From assembly GCF_037646455.1 (NCBI RefSeq), contig NZ_JBBIXN010000002.1, positions 248,001 through 312,000 of the forward strand: a stretch of DNA of 64,000 bases, read 5' to 3'. Under the pieces are notes generated by a model that saw only the letters and a program-made list of their open reading frames with translations, was not told the DNA's origin and did not search any database. Each line of letters opens with the position of its first letter. Within the stretch, counting starts at the first letter, position 1. The stretch comes from Draconibacterium mangrovi_A (GTDB taxonomy: Bacteria; Bacteroidota; Bacteroidia; Bacteroidales; Prolixibacteraceae). This document shows positions 1 to 8,634 of this stretch, piece after piece. The translations under genes and the position numbers were made by a program.

Positions 1-2
1 TT

Positions 3-281
3 GAAGGCAAAGCAGCCCTTATTCGTGAAGACCAGATTCAAGCCTTAAAAAAGCTGCTCCAGCAAAATGAGTTTAACGTGGAAATTACACACGAAAGCTT
101 CGAGATCGGCAAAAAAGTTGAAATCCTTGAGGGCGCACTTATGGGACTAAAAGGTGAATTGAGCGAAATACGTGGGAAAAACAAGTTCCTGCTTCGGATT
201 GAACAAATCGATAAATCCATAATGGTGGAGGTTCCGGCTGAAATTCTAAGTGCCAGCCCCGAACAAAATTTATTAACCTGA
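3..281 (+). CDS. NusG/UpxY-like transcription antiterminator, C-terminal part (5' end outside window)
   Basis: An open frame enters from the left edge and ends at TGA 279-281. The last ~55 residues have the look of a KOW domain of NusG-like proteins: GKKVEILEGALMGLKGELSEI, followed by a strand-rich end (FLLRIEQIDKSIMVEVPAEIL). In Bacteroidota such NusG paralogs (UpxY/LoaP type) often sit at the head of capsule or exopolysaccharide loci and let RNA polymerase read through long operons. The surface-polysaccharide genes to the right fit that role, but the N-terminal NGN domain is not visible, so housekeeping NusG cannot be excluded. Confidence 0.65.
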   Translation, partial: EGKAALIREDQIQALKKLLQQNEFNVEITHESFEIGKKVEILEGALMGLKGELSEIRGKNKFLLRIEQIDKSIMVEVPAEILSASPEQNLLT

Positions 282-424
282 ACCGTGTTAAAATCCGGTT
301 GTGAGAATTCGTGGATTAAACAGTAAGCAAAATCCGATTTGTAGTACTATCATTTTTTAACAATTTGTCAAAAAAAAAGATCAAACAGCAGGCGATAATC
401 TGCAGAAATGTGGTCTTGTACACC

Positions 425-1249
425 ATGAAAATAAACGCGCCGATACCTATTCTAAATCTACTGCTATCTGTTGCAGTTGTGCTTTTATCAACTTCTGTTT
501 TAGCACAAAATCCGGTATCTGGAATAATTATTGGAGGAAATGCCGGTACCTCAAAAATGATCACCGAAGTCAGTTCTGATTTCAAACAACATTATACCGA
601 ATTTGACCAGAAATCAGGTTTTGCCGGCGACCTTGAAATTGCAAAACTGCTCTATAATCATTTTGAAGTGGGTACTTCATTTGGAATAAGTCATCTGGGG
701 GGTACACTTAAAGATCCGTCCGGTTCGAATAACAAATACAAATTACAGGGAAATCAATTCTTTATCCGTGACCTGGAAAGCCCCTTAGAATACAACAACC
801 GTCTTATCCAGAACAAGTTTTTTGTCGGATACTATTTTCGCTCATTCAGCAACATTAGCGAGACAATGAAACCCGAGCCTTTTGTTCGTTTAGGCGCGGG
901 TTACATTTCTTACGGAGTAGAATTGTTCCAAAACGGTCAGTCCACATCCGGAAAGGGTACTGAAAACTATCCCGATCTTAGTATGTCTTCGACCATATTC
1001 TTCGCCACAGCAGGTGTTAAAAGTTACATCTCGCCCAATTTTTTCATGAACATTACCTTCACCTGTAATTATACAAATTATGATTACCTGGATGCCGTTT
1101 TTAATTTCGATACGAATGAACAACGTCTGGGATTTGGTGGATTATATTCAGAACTTAAAATAGGTTTATTTTACCAATCATCAGGAAAAAGGAAAAGAGG
1201 CAGATCCTCCAAAAGCAATTTAGCTCCTAATCTTCCATTTTCGAGATAA
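425..1249 (+). CDS. outer-membrane beta-barrel protein with signal peptide
   Basis: 274 residues from ATG 425. A TTG start 60 bases earlier is possible, but ATG 425 places a clear signal peptide at the N-terminus (hydrophobic LLLSVAVVLLSTSVLA, then AQN as the likely cleavage site). The mature part has alternating strands rich in aromatic residues and Gly (NKFFVGYYFRSF, FVRLGAGYISYGVELF, FFMNITFTCNYTNYDY, GLYSELKIGLFYQ), as in small 8-10 stranded Bacteroidota barrels. A basic tail (GKRKRGRSSKS) follows the last strand. Specific function unknown; no obvious operon partner. Confidence 0.6.
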   Translation: MKINAPIPILNLLLSVAVVLLSTSVLAQNPVSGIIIGGNAGTSKMITEVSSDFKQHYTEFDQKSGFAGDLEIAKLLYNHFEVGTSFGISHLGGTLKDPSGSNNKYKLQGNQFFIRDLESPLEYNNRLIQNKFFVGYYFRSFSNISETMKPEPFVRLGAGYISYGVELFQNGQSTSGKGTENYPDLSMSSTIFFATAGVKSYISPNFFMNITFTCNYTNYDYLDAVFNFDTNEQRLGFGGLYSELKIGLFYQSSGKRKRGRSSKSNLAPNLPFSR

Positions 1250-1513
1250 ATTCGCTGTTAACAAATCTTTTTATATAAGAACCGAAAGCATACAACGATT
1301 CCATTTTTTTAACGAGTATTAAAATGTTTTCTTTTTGTAAGCAATTAGCTAAATTGAAATCACATTTTGCAAGAATGAGTATATTTGTTACTCAACATTT
1401 ACTTCAACTCGTACAGCTTCCTGTAAGTGAGGAGGCGGAGCTGTGAAAAACCCAGATTTCTTTTATCATACGAACTCCAAATGATATTCATTTCATCCCA
1501 GAGAAAATAATCC

Positions 1514-2038
1514 ATGCTTCAATCGCTTATTACCAGCAAGACGAGGTTGAAACTTTTGTTGAAATTCTTTTTGAACAAGGATACCCGGAGCTACCTGCGC
1601 AACCTGGAGACGGAATTCGGAGAATCGACCAATGCCATCAGAATGGAATTGAACCGGCTGGAATCGGCCGGTCTGCTCAATGCTCAAACGGAAGGCAATA
1701 AAAAGTTTTTTCAGGCGAATACCGAGCATCCGTTGTATGCCGACATTCATAACATTGTAAAGAAAACCATTGGTATAGACCGGATCGTTGAACAGGTGGT
1801 TTCCAATGTCGGCGATTTGGATGAAGCCTACCTGATCGGTGATCTTGCCATCGGTAAAGAGTCGAAGGTAGTAGACCTACTACTGATTGGGCAAAACATT
1901 AACCGGACGTATTTATCCGAACTGGTGCAAAAAGCTGAAAAGCACATCGAAAGAAGATTACGCTACCTTGTTCTTAATCCGGATGAAAAAGACGCATATC
2001 TTGAGAATAATGAATCACTGCTCATCTGGAAAGCCTGA
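1514..2038 (+). CDS. winged-helix regulator with degenerate nucleotidyltransferase-like C-domain (paralog 1)
   Basis: 174 residues. Residues ~1-75 form a winged helix (YLRNLETEFGESTNAIRMELNRLESAGLLNAQTEGNKKFFQAN: recognition helix then wing). Residues ~95-174 resemble a small MNT-type nucleotidyltransferase fold, but the expected GSxARG...SDxDL is decayed to GDLAIGKESKVVDLLLIG, with the first Ser and one catalytic Asp lost, so it is probably a sensor rather than an enzyme (inference). A close paralog lies at 13833-14366. Such proteins are common near Bacteroidota polysaccharide loci. An ArsR-like DNA-binding role is likely; the target is unknown. Confidence 0.65.
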   Translation: MLQSLITSKTRLKLLLKFFLNKDTRSYLRNLETEFGESTNAIRMELNRLESAGLLNAQTEGNKKFFQANTEHPLYADIHNIVKKTIGIDRIVEQVVSNVGDLDEAYLIGDLAIGKESKVVDLLLIGQNINRTYLSELVQKAEKHIERRLRYLVLNPDEKDAYLENNESLLIWKA

Positions 2039-2366
2039 TGCAGGAGTCCGGATCTGTGTAAGTTAAAGATTTCAGCTTATTTCAAGATTCATGTCGGTGC
2101 TGGGAAATCAACACTATTAAAATAAATTACCTTGATAAGCTGTTTGTTCATTATTGACATAGCTGTAACACCGCATGTGAAAAATAATGATGTCAAATCG
2201 CTGTCACAAAAGGATATACAAAAGGCTTAAAAAACGTAGCAGCATACCTCCTTCGGAATGACGATCCAATAATTGGTATTTCACATCGCATTGAGTAGCA
2301 CTATCAAAACAAAGACCTTTTGCACCGCCAACCACAAACATCAGTTTTCAGGTATAAAAATTTTGA
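2039..2366. other. intergenic region, 328 bp, no gene seen
   Basis: No coding frame with family features. Around 2248-2266 a short remnant of the dispersed inverted-repeat element is visible (CCTTCGGAATGAC). The rest is AT-rich unique sequence leading into cysQ; I see no clear promoter pair. Confidence 0.5.
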
Positions 2367-3176
2367 ATGAACACGATCAGCACAAATACAATAAACACTG
2401 CCATTAACGCAGCTATTAAAGCCGGGAAAGAAATTTTAAATATTTATAATGATCCGGATTCTGATTTCTCTATCGAGCGCAAAGCCGACAATTCACCGCT
2501 GACGATCGCCGACAAGACCAGTCACAGGGTCATTGCAGATCTTTTAGCAGACACCGGCATCCCGATTCTAAGTGAAGAAGGAAAAGCCATTTCTTATGAG
2601 GAAAGAAAAGACTGGAAACGATTCTGGCTCATCGATCCGCTGGACGGCACCAAGGAATTTATTAAAAAGAACGGTGAGTTTACAGTCAATATCGCCTTGG
2701 TGGAAGATCAGGTTCCGGTGCTGGGAATCATTTATGTTCCTGTTACGGGTATTCTTTACTATGGGGCCCCAAAAACCGGTGCCCGGAAACTCGAAAAAGC
2801 AGATGAAGATTGTACTTTAGAGACCTTGACAACATCCGGCATAAAACTTCCTGTTTCCGGAAGCGATGAAACGACTTTTAAAATTGTAGGCAGCCGTTCG
2901 CACATGAGTGTCGAAACCCAAGAATATATCGATAAACTCCGGCCGGATCACTCACAAATTGAGATCGTATCCCGGGGAAGTTCTTTAAAAATATGTATGG
3001 TTGCTGAAGGCAGTGCCGATGAGTATCCACGCTTTGGTCCTACCATGGAATGGGATACAGCAGCCGGTCATGCCATTGCCAATGCAGCCGGCAAAAAACT
3101 CTGGCTGACTGATTTCAGCCGGGAACTCCGGTACAATAAGGAAAACCTGTTGAATCCGTATTTTGTGGTGAAGTGA
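2367..3176 (+). CDS. cysQ: 3'(2'),5'-bisphosphate nucleotidase CysQ
   Basis: 269 residues, the usual CysQ length. It removes the 3'-phosphate from PAP (and PAPS), recycling the by-product of sulfotransferases. The inositol-monophosphatase-fold metal sites are present: SEE at 69-71, DPLDGTKEF at 90-98 and EWDTAAGHA near 229. It lies upstream of an SLC13 permease and, across an assembly gap, of cysC: a sulfate-activation set often found in Bacteroidota. A PAPS-type sulfotransferase is encoded at 26.3 kb, so PAP removal would support polysaccharide sulfation (inference). Confidence 0.9.
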   Translation: MNTISTNTINTAINAAIKAGKEILNIYNDPDSDFSIERKADNSPLTIADKTSHRVIADLLADTGIPILSEEGKAISYEERKDWKRFWLIDPLDGTKEFIKKNGEFTVNIALVEDQVPVLGIIYVPVTGILYYGAPKTGARKLEKADEDCTLETLTTSGIKLPVSGSDETTFKIVGSRSHMSVETQEYIDKLRPDHSQIEIVSRGSSLKICMVAEGSADEYPRFGPTMEWDTAAGHAIANAAGKKLWLTDFSRELRYNKENLLNPYFVVK

Positions 3177-3255
3177 GCCTTGTGCTGTAAGCATCAAGCC
3201 TCGAATATGGTTAGAAAATTTGGTTTAATGGACATCAGGTAATCCTATAAAAAAA

Positions 3256-3397
3256 AGATTCCTCAGTCCTACGTCCTTCGGAATGACATGTGATGGTGTA
3301 TTTTCCGCGGCGTAAATACAAATTGCCTAAAACTAAAAATTAAGTAACGCCGCAGAGCCATATTTACCTTTGTCATTCCGAACGCAGTGAGGAATCT
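3256..3397. repeat. dispersed inverted-repeat element, family A (copy 1)
   Basis: About 142 bp. The left arm AGATTCCTC...CGGAATGACA is complementary to the right arm TGTCATTCCG...GAGGAATCT; inside lies a second pair CGGCG...ACGCCG. This is the basic plan of family A, which recurs many times between 12 and 25 kb. No coding capacity. It sits between cysQ and the permease gene. Confidence 0.7.
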
Positions 3398-3542
3398 GTT
3401 TCAGGCTAAGAGTTGCATCCACAAGTTTATTTCTCTGGAAACAAAATCAATAAAAAGTAAGGCAGATATAAGCTTTTTAATATTCAATAAGTCACGTTAA
3501 ATTACTAATTTCAATTTTTAACTCTGAACTTTAAACTAAAAC

Positions 3543-5357
3543 ATGTCCATCGACATTATCATAGCCATTGCAGTGATTATTTATATCCTGGTTGCATTTA
3601 TTTTTGAACTGCTTCGGCCCGGACTAATACTTTTTAGCGCTGCGGTGATCTTTTTAGCCACCGGGATTATTTCGGCTGAGGAAATGATCAAAGGCTTCTC
3701 CAACACCGGGGTAATCACCATCGGGGTGCTGTTCCTGGTTAACGAGGGGATCAAACAATCGGGGTTGATCACCCGGCTGGCCAAAGCTTATTTGCCACGC
3801 AAAAAGAACAAAATGCCCTTTCTTTTGCCGCGTATTATGGTGCCGGTATCGCTCTTATCGGCCTTTCTAAACAACCTGCCCATCGTGGTGAACGTAGCAC
3901 CGATCCTAATAAAATGGGCCAGTATGATGAACCTGTCATACAAAAAATTTCTGATCCCCCTTTCCTATGCTGCTATCTTTGGAGGGATGTGTACGCTTAT
4001 CGGCACCTCTTCTAATCTGGTGGTGCACGGGCTTATGCTCGAAAACGGTTACAGAGGGCTTCATCTCTTTGAACTTGCCAAACTGGGACTTATTGTTGGC
4101 GGCTTTGGCTTTGTTTACATGGCTTTCCTCGGTAACTGGCTACTCCCCGGTGAACGCATCCTGTTGCGCAGGAAGAAAACCGAGGTAAAAGATTATCATT
4201 ATAATGTTTTGCTAAAGCCCGGAAGTGCCCTGATCGGTGTGGAAGTGAATAACAACACCGTTGAAGGATTGGCAGGCCTCATGGTTATTGCAATCGAACG
4301 CCAAGGCAAGGTCATCCATCCGGGTACCGGCAGCATAAAGATCCAGCAGGATGATGAACTGCTCCTGACCGGAAGGTCCGACCGCCTGAATTATATTTTG
4401 GGGCACAAAGAAGTTACGCTAAAAGGCATTGAAGCCCTGCGGGATGTACCGCCGGGTGAACTCAAAAAATACGAAGTGGTACTTTCTCCGCGCTTCGCGG
4501 GACTGGGAATGACGCTTAAGGATTATCATTTTTACGAGCACTTTAATGCCGTGGTAATGGCCATCCACCGCAATGGTGAACGCATTACAGCCAACCTCAA
4601 TTCCCTTGAACTCAAGGTAGGCGACAACCTGGTGTTGTTGTCCACCGATCAGTTTGAAAAAAACTGGGGCGACCGTCATATGTTCTACCTTGTGAATCAT
4701 GTGCAGGACATGCCCGTTGAAAAGACCAGTCGAAAAAAATGGATTGCTTTTTTTATCCTCACGGGAATGGTGGCCGGTATACTGATCAACGAGATGGTCT
4801 CGTATGGTTTTGGTATCCGCTTGAATATTTTTGTGATGGTAGCCATTGCCGCCATGCTGATGATCTGGCTGGGCGTGCTGCCCTGGCAGAACTACACCAA
4901 AAACATCAGTTGGGACCTCCTGATCATGATCGCTTCGGCTTTTGCCGTCAGCAACGCCATAAAAAATACCGGTATTGCCGATGCATTGGCCCGCGAATTT
5001 ATCCAGACCGTGCACGATCTGGGTCCGCTGGGCGTCCTGGCATTACTTTATGTTTTTACCGTATTGTTATCCGAAATAATTACCAACAACGCCGCTGTGG
5101 CACTGGTGTTTCCGGTTGCCATTGTGGCCAGCCAGATGTTGCAGGTCGATCCCAGACCCTTTTTTGTGGGAATTGCCATTGCGGGAGCCGCCAGTTTCAT
5201 GACAGCCCGCGGATACCGTGCCAACCTGATCATTAAAGGTATCGGACACTATTCGAAAGGTGACTTTTTTCGCATAGGTTTTCCGCTGCAGCTACTCACC
5301 TTTCTGCTTAGTATCTGGCTGATACCGTTGATTTGGAGTTTTAGCTTTGAGCTATGA
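3543..5357 (+). CDS. SLC13-family (sulfate-type) permease with two RCK-C domains
   Basis: 604 residues. Hydrophobic N- and C-terminal halves each carry the SLC13/DASS Asn-Asn signature (FLNNLPIVVNVAP around 110; ITNNAAVALVFP around 515). Between them, residues ~200-370 form two soluble TrkA-C/RCK-C-like domains (LLKPGSALIGVEV..., VVLSPRFAGLGMTL...). This architecture is typical of bacterial sulfate or sulfonate importers. Its position between cysQ and cysC supports sulfate uptake for PAPS synthesis. Other divalent anions cannot be excluded from sequence alone. Confidence 0.8.
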   Translation: MSIDIIIAIAVIIYILVAFIFELLRPGLILFSAAVIFLATGIISAEEMIKGFSNTGVITIGVLFLVNEGIKQSGLITRLAKAYLPRKKNKMPFLLPRIMVPVSLLSAFLNNLPIVVNVAPILIKWASMMNLSYKKFLIPLSYAAIFGGMCTLIGTSSNLVVHGLMLENGYRGLHLFELAKLGLIVGGFGFVYMAFLGNWLLPGERILLRRKKTEVKDYHYNVLLKPGSALIGVEVNNNTVEGLAGLMVIAIERQGKVIHPGTGSIKIQQDDELLLTGRSDRLNYILGHKEVTLKGIEALRDVPPGELKKYEVVLSPRFAGLGMTLKDYHFYEHFNAVVMAIHRNGERITANLNSLELKVGDNLVLLSTDQFEKNWGDRHMFYLVNHVQDMPVEKTSRKKWIAFFILTGMVAGILINEMVSYGFGIRLNIFVMVAIAAMLMIWLGVLPWQNYTKNISWDLLIMIASAFAVSNAIKNTGIADALAREFIQTVHDLGPLGVLALLYVFTVLLSEIITNNAAVALVFPVAIVASQMLQVDPRPFFVGIAIAGAASFMTARGYRANLIIKGIGHYSKGDFFRIGFPLQLLTFLLSIWLIPLIWSFSFEL

Positions 5358-5504
5358 GCAAAGGGCATGGAGCTAAGAGCCGAGAGCCTTCAGCCCCCTC
5401 TATCCCCTAAAGGGGGCCAACACACCAAGCAATTGATGAACTATGATTAACTCATTAAGAATAAGCAAAACTTTTGGCCTTTTTTGATCAAGTGCTGAAT
5501 CAAA

Positions 5505-5580
5505 ACAAAGCCCTGGTGAGAGCGGGAAGCTCCGAAGATATGAGGAGATCACCCGTCCGAACTTAGGCTTTGTGAAGATG
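5505..5580 (+). other. possible structured RNA/DNA element beside the assembly gap
   Basis: The stretch is closed by ACAAAGCC at its 5' side and GGCTTTGT at its 3' side. Inside, GGTGA pairs with TCACC and encloses a GAGC-GGGAA-GCTC hairpin, so the whole can fold as nested stems. I do not recognise it as a known riboswitch or intron. It may be a cis-element ahead of cysC, or another dispersed repeat that caused the assembly break. Confidence 0.3.
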
Positions 5581-5596
5581 AAGTACGAAGAGCAAA

Positions 5597-5693
5597 NNNN
5601 NNNNNNNNNNNNNNNNNNNNNNNNNNNNNNNNNNNNNNNNNNNNNNNNNNNNNNNNNNNNNNNNNNNNNNNNNNNNNNNNNNNNNNNNNNNNN
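5597..5693. other. assembly gap (run of N)
   Basis: Ninety-seven unknown bases between the permease and cysC genes. The true length may differ. The right edge (5708-5740) is a hairpin of the GTTAGTTTTTTGT...ACAAAAAAGTAAC type, a repeat that could itself explain the break. Whether genes such as cysD/cysN are lost here cannot be told. Confidence 0.95.
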
Positions 5694-5779
5694 TTGACTT
5701 TTTTTCGTTAGTTTTTTGTGTTAAGACAAAAAAGTAACTGGAGTTTGAGGCAAAGCCTCAATAAAAAATACTTTACAAA

Positions 5780-6394
5780 ATGGAAAACCATATCTACACA
5801 ACATTCGAGCAAATCAAAGACAGAAGTGCCAAAGAAGTCTACCTTAAACAAAAAGGAAAAGTCATCTGGATGACCGGCCTAAGCGGTTCAGGGAAAACCA
5901 CCCTGGCCAGCGCACTGGAGAAACGACTCTTTGAACTTAATTATTTCTGCCAGATCCTGGATGGCGACAATGTTCGCTCGGGCATTAACAAAAACCTGCG
6001 TTTTACCGATGCTGATCGTATGGAGAACATCCGGCGCATAGCAGAGGTCAGTAAGCTTTTTATGAATTGTGGCATTATCCTGATCTGCGCCTTCATCTCC
6101 CCCACTAATGAAATGCGTAACATGGCCCGTGAGATCATCGGCGAAGACGATTTCCTGGAAGTGTTTATCGACACTCCGCTGGAAGTGTGTGAGCAACGTG
6201 ATCCCAAAGGCCTGTACAAAAAAGCAAGAGCCGGAGAGATTCCTAATTTTACCGGTATCTCTGCTCCATTCGAGGTTCCTGCACATCCTTTTATGTCCGT
6301 TAAAAATACCAATCCCGAGATCAATGAAACTGTACGGGAAATGTTAAAGAAGATTATACCTGAGGTACGTTGGGATCCTAGTGATATACTGTAA
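5780..6394 (+). CDS. cysC: adenylylsulfate kinase CysC
   Basis: 204 residues. It phosphorylates APS with ATP to PAPS, the sulfate donor. P-loop GLSGSGKTT lies at 33-41, followed by the APS-site region DGDNVRSGINKNLRFTDADRMENIRR (61-86) and the lid motif DPKGLYKKARAGEIPNFTG. The full kinase length is present, not a CysNC fusion. A perfect hairpin (TTGAGGC-AAA-GCCTCAA) lies just upstream. cysD and cysN, normally next in Bacteroidota, are absent from this window, so APS would have to be supplied from elsewhere in the genome. Confidence 0.92.
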   Translation: MENHIYTTFEQIKDRSAKEVYLKQKGKVIWMTGLSGSGKTTLASALEKRLFELNYFCQILDGDNVRSGINKNLRFTDADRMENIRRIAEVSKLFMNCGIILICAFISPTNEMRNMAREIIGEDDFLEVFIDTPLEVCEQRDPKGLYKKARAGEIPNFTGISAPFEVPAHPFMSVKNTNPEINETVREMLKKIIPEVRWDPSDIL

Positions 6395-6961
6395 TATTGA
6401 AAAACTGTTAAATTGGAAATTGATTATTGGTTTTATGGCTCTGGTAAACGGCAGTTAGTCATCAACATTGGGAATTATGCTTTGAGCTTTCAGTATCAAG
6501 GATCAAGGATCCGGAAAGAAATTCCTTCAGTCTCCGTCAGCTGACGGATCCCTCCAGTAATAAGAGCTACATCCACGGTGCTTGTAGAAATTAATTCGAA
6601 ACAAAAACGTTTCACACGCGCCTCAACACAAAAATTTTTGTCAACCCGATCCCGAGCAGTCGGAAGAGGGATCTCAAACCATTTGGCGAATTGAATATAG
6701 AATATTGGATATTTTAGCATTTGCGCATTCATGCAATTAAGCATTCCTATCCTTCAATCCTTCAATCCCTCAATCCTTCAACCCTTCAGTCCCTTAGTCT
6801 TTCAACACAGTTGGAACCCGAGTGATATCTTGTAATTACAAGCCCTGAGCATCGAGCTGTGAGCCCTTGGTCATTCGACACTTCTCGTGGTGGAGATCGG
6901 CGCCGGTATAGCACTTTGCATTACAACCGTACCTTTAATGTGGTATAATTAAGAAACAGAT
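6395..6961. other. intergenic region, 567 bp, repeats only
   Basis: Convergent end of cysC and the WecA-like gene. It contains a fragment of family A (6520-6560, CCGTCAGCTGACGG palindrome) and a degenerate 8-bp tandem array at about 6750-6805 (TCCTTCAA/TCCCTCAA units). No credible gene seen. Confidence 0.6.
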
Positions 6962-8089
6962 CTATTTACCCCAGGCTCCTTTGTGTGAGAACGCATGTGT
7001 GATTCGTGATCGTTTTTTGCTTTCTGCCACATCTTTCTTTACCCACCGCACCAAAAGCGATGGCAATTGCGAGAAAGTAACGGTAATACAAAATAAGATG
7101 ACCAGCAAGGCAGTCCGGTTAATGGCAGAAAAACTCATCCAGTAAGCTATTCCGATCAATACACTGTTTGCAGCAAGTATCCATAAGGTCACATTCAAAT
7201 GACTTGGAGTAAGTTCCAAAATCTTATGGTGGATATGATTTCTGTCGGCCGAGAAAGGAGACCGTCCCTGTACCATTCTGATGATCATCACCCTAAGGGT
7301 ATCAATAAGCGGTACACTAAGCACAGCTATGGATACCATAGGAGCAAAATGTACTGCAAAACCATGATCTGTATGTATGTTGAATTCGTTAAATCGTATA
7401 GCAAGTGCCGAAACCACCAAACCGATGGTCAGCGATCCCGTGTCGCCCATAAATAGCTTATTCTTTTTTCCAAAAACATTGTACAAGAAGAATCCGGCTA
7501 AACTGCCCACCAGGGCAAACGACATGATCGCAAACGGAATATGATCCACCAGATAAAAATAGACGCCAAAAAACAGACCGGCAAGCATCCCCAGTCCTGA
7601 AGCCAGCCCATCGATACCATCGATGAGATTAAAGGCATTCATAATAACCAGAACAACAAAAGTACTCAACAGAAAACTTACGGGAAAGGATATTTCATGA
7701 AAACCCATAATACCATGCAGTGAAGTTATACGCACATTACCTAATATTACAAGAATTAAGGAGGCAATGATCTGAACCAGAAATTTCTTTCCGGCAGAGA
7801 TATCCATCAGATCATCTTTTAGCCCGATAAAAAAAACGATGATCACCGAGGCGATAATGTATTTGAGTTCATCAAAACTCAATCCATCGGTTGCAATTAT
7901 GCTACTAAGTACAAATCCCAGGAAAATGGCTATGCCACCTAACGGGGGAATAATACGTGTGTGAACTTTTCTTCCTTCCGGCGCATCGAAAAGCTGTTTG
8001 GAATAAGCCACCCTTAAAACAGGAGGAATTACCAAAACCGAAATAAAAAACGCCATAAGTAAAGCAAGTGAGGTCAGTACAGCTTCCAT
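6962..8089 (-). CDS. WecA/TagO-like undecaprenyl-phosphate sugar-1-phosphate transferase
   Basis: 375 residues with about ten to eleven membrane segments. It belongs to the MraY/WecA superfamily: GLKDDLMDIS carries the Asp pair, NAFNLIDGIDGLASG the catalytic Asp loop, GDTGSL a further conserved loop and DRNHIHHKIL the HIHH motif that marks the WecA branch (UDP-HexNAc donors) rather than MraY. It would start the polysaccharide repeat unit on undecaprenyl phosphate at the inner membrane. It is followed downstream of wzc/wza on the same strand but is separated by 545 bp, so it may have its own promoter. Confidence 0.87.
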   Translation of the reverse strand: MEAVLTSLALLMAFFISVLVIPPVLRVAYSKQLFDAPEGRKVHTRIIPPLGGIAIFLGFVLSSIIATDGLSFDELKYIIASVIIVFFIGLKDDLMDISAGKKFLVQIIASLILVILGNVRITSLHGIMGFHEISFPVSFLLSTFVVLVIMNAFNLIDGIDGLASGLGMLAGLFFGVYFYLVDHIPFAIMSFALVGSLAGFFLYNVFGKKNKLFMGDTGSLTIGLVVSALAIRFNEFNIHTDHGFAVHFAPMVSIAVLSVPLIDTLRVMIIRMVQGRSPFSADRNHIHHKILELTPSHLNVTLWILAANSVLIGIAYWMSFSAINRTALLVILFCITVTFSQLPSLLVRWVKKDVAESKKRSRITHAFSHKGAWGK

Positions 8090-8634
8090 TTTTTGTGTAA
8101 TCTTTGTGTAATTTGGTTTTTTATCTTTTGTTTATAACAACAACACTAATAAAAGAAATAAATTTCAAACATATGTCCCAATTAGGGAAATATCGAATAA
8201 TTTAAAATCCATTTAAATTACAAACCCATACATTTTTAGACCAGAACATTACAAATCGGTAAAAAATACTATGAAAATCAAACAAATAAGACAATAAACC
8301 ACTAATTAGTATTTATTTGTACCACTGTAACACAATTAACTTTTGGTTAACCTGGCGGCAATAATAATCAATTAATATGTTCAATTCAATCATTTTTAAA
8401 ATTTACATTGGGTCAGAATGAACCTTGTTTTTACTGACAAAATACATGAACTTTTGCAAAGACATCTTATAAGCATCGACCTGCTGCTCAGAATACAACT
8501 GTGATGTTTCTCAGATTGCCCCAGGGCGCGGGGAAAGGAACCCATTACATCCCGATGGCTGCGCATCGGTATCACTTCGTCTTCATACTTTCAATTATAC
8601 CTCAGCTGACGGATCCTGAAAGTAACGTCACAAC
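8090..8634. other. intergenic region, 545 bp, no gene seen
   Basis: AT-rich upstream region of the WecA-like gene. Near 8500-8630 are fragments of dispersed repeats (CCCGATGGCTGCGCATCGG hairpin and TCAGCTGACGGATCC). No RNA gene or credible small CDS recognised. Confidence 0.5.
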
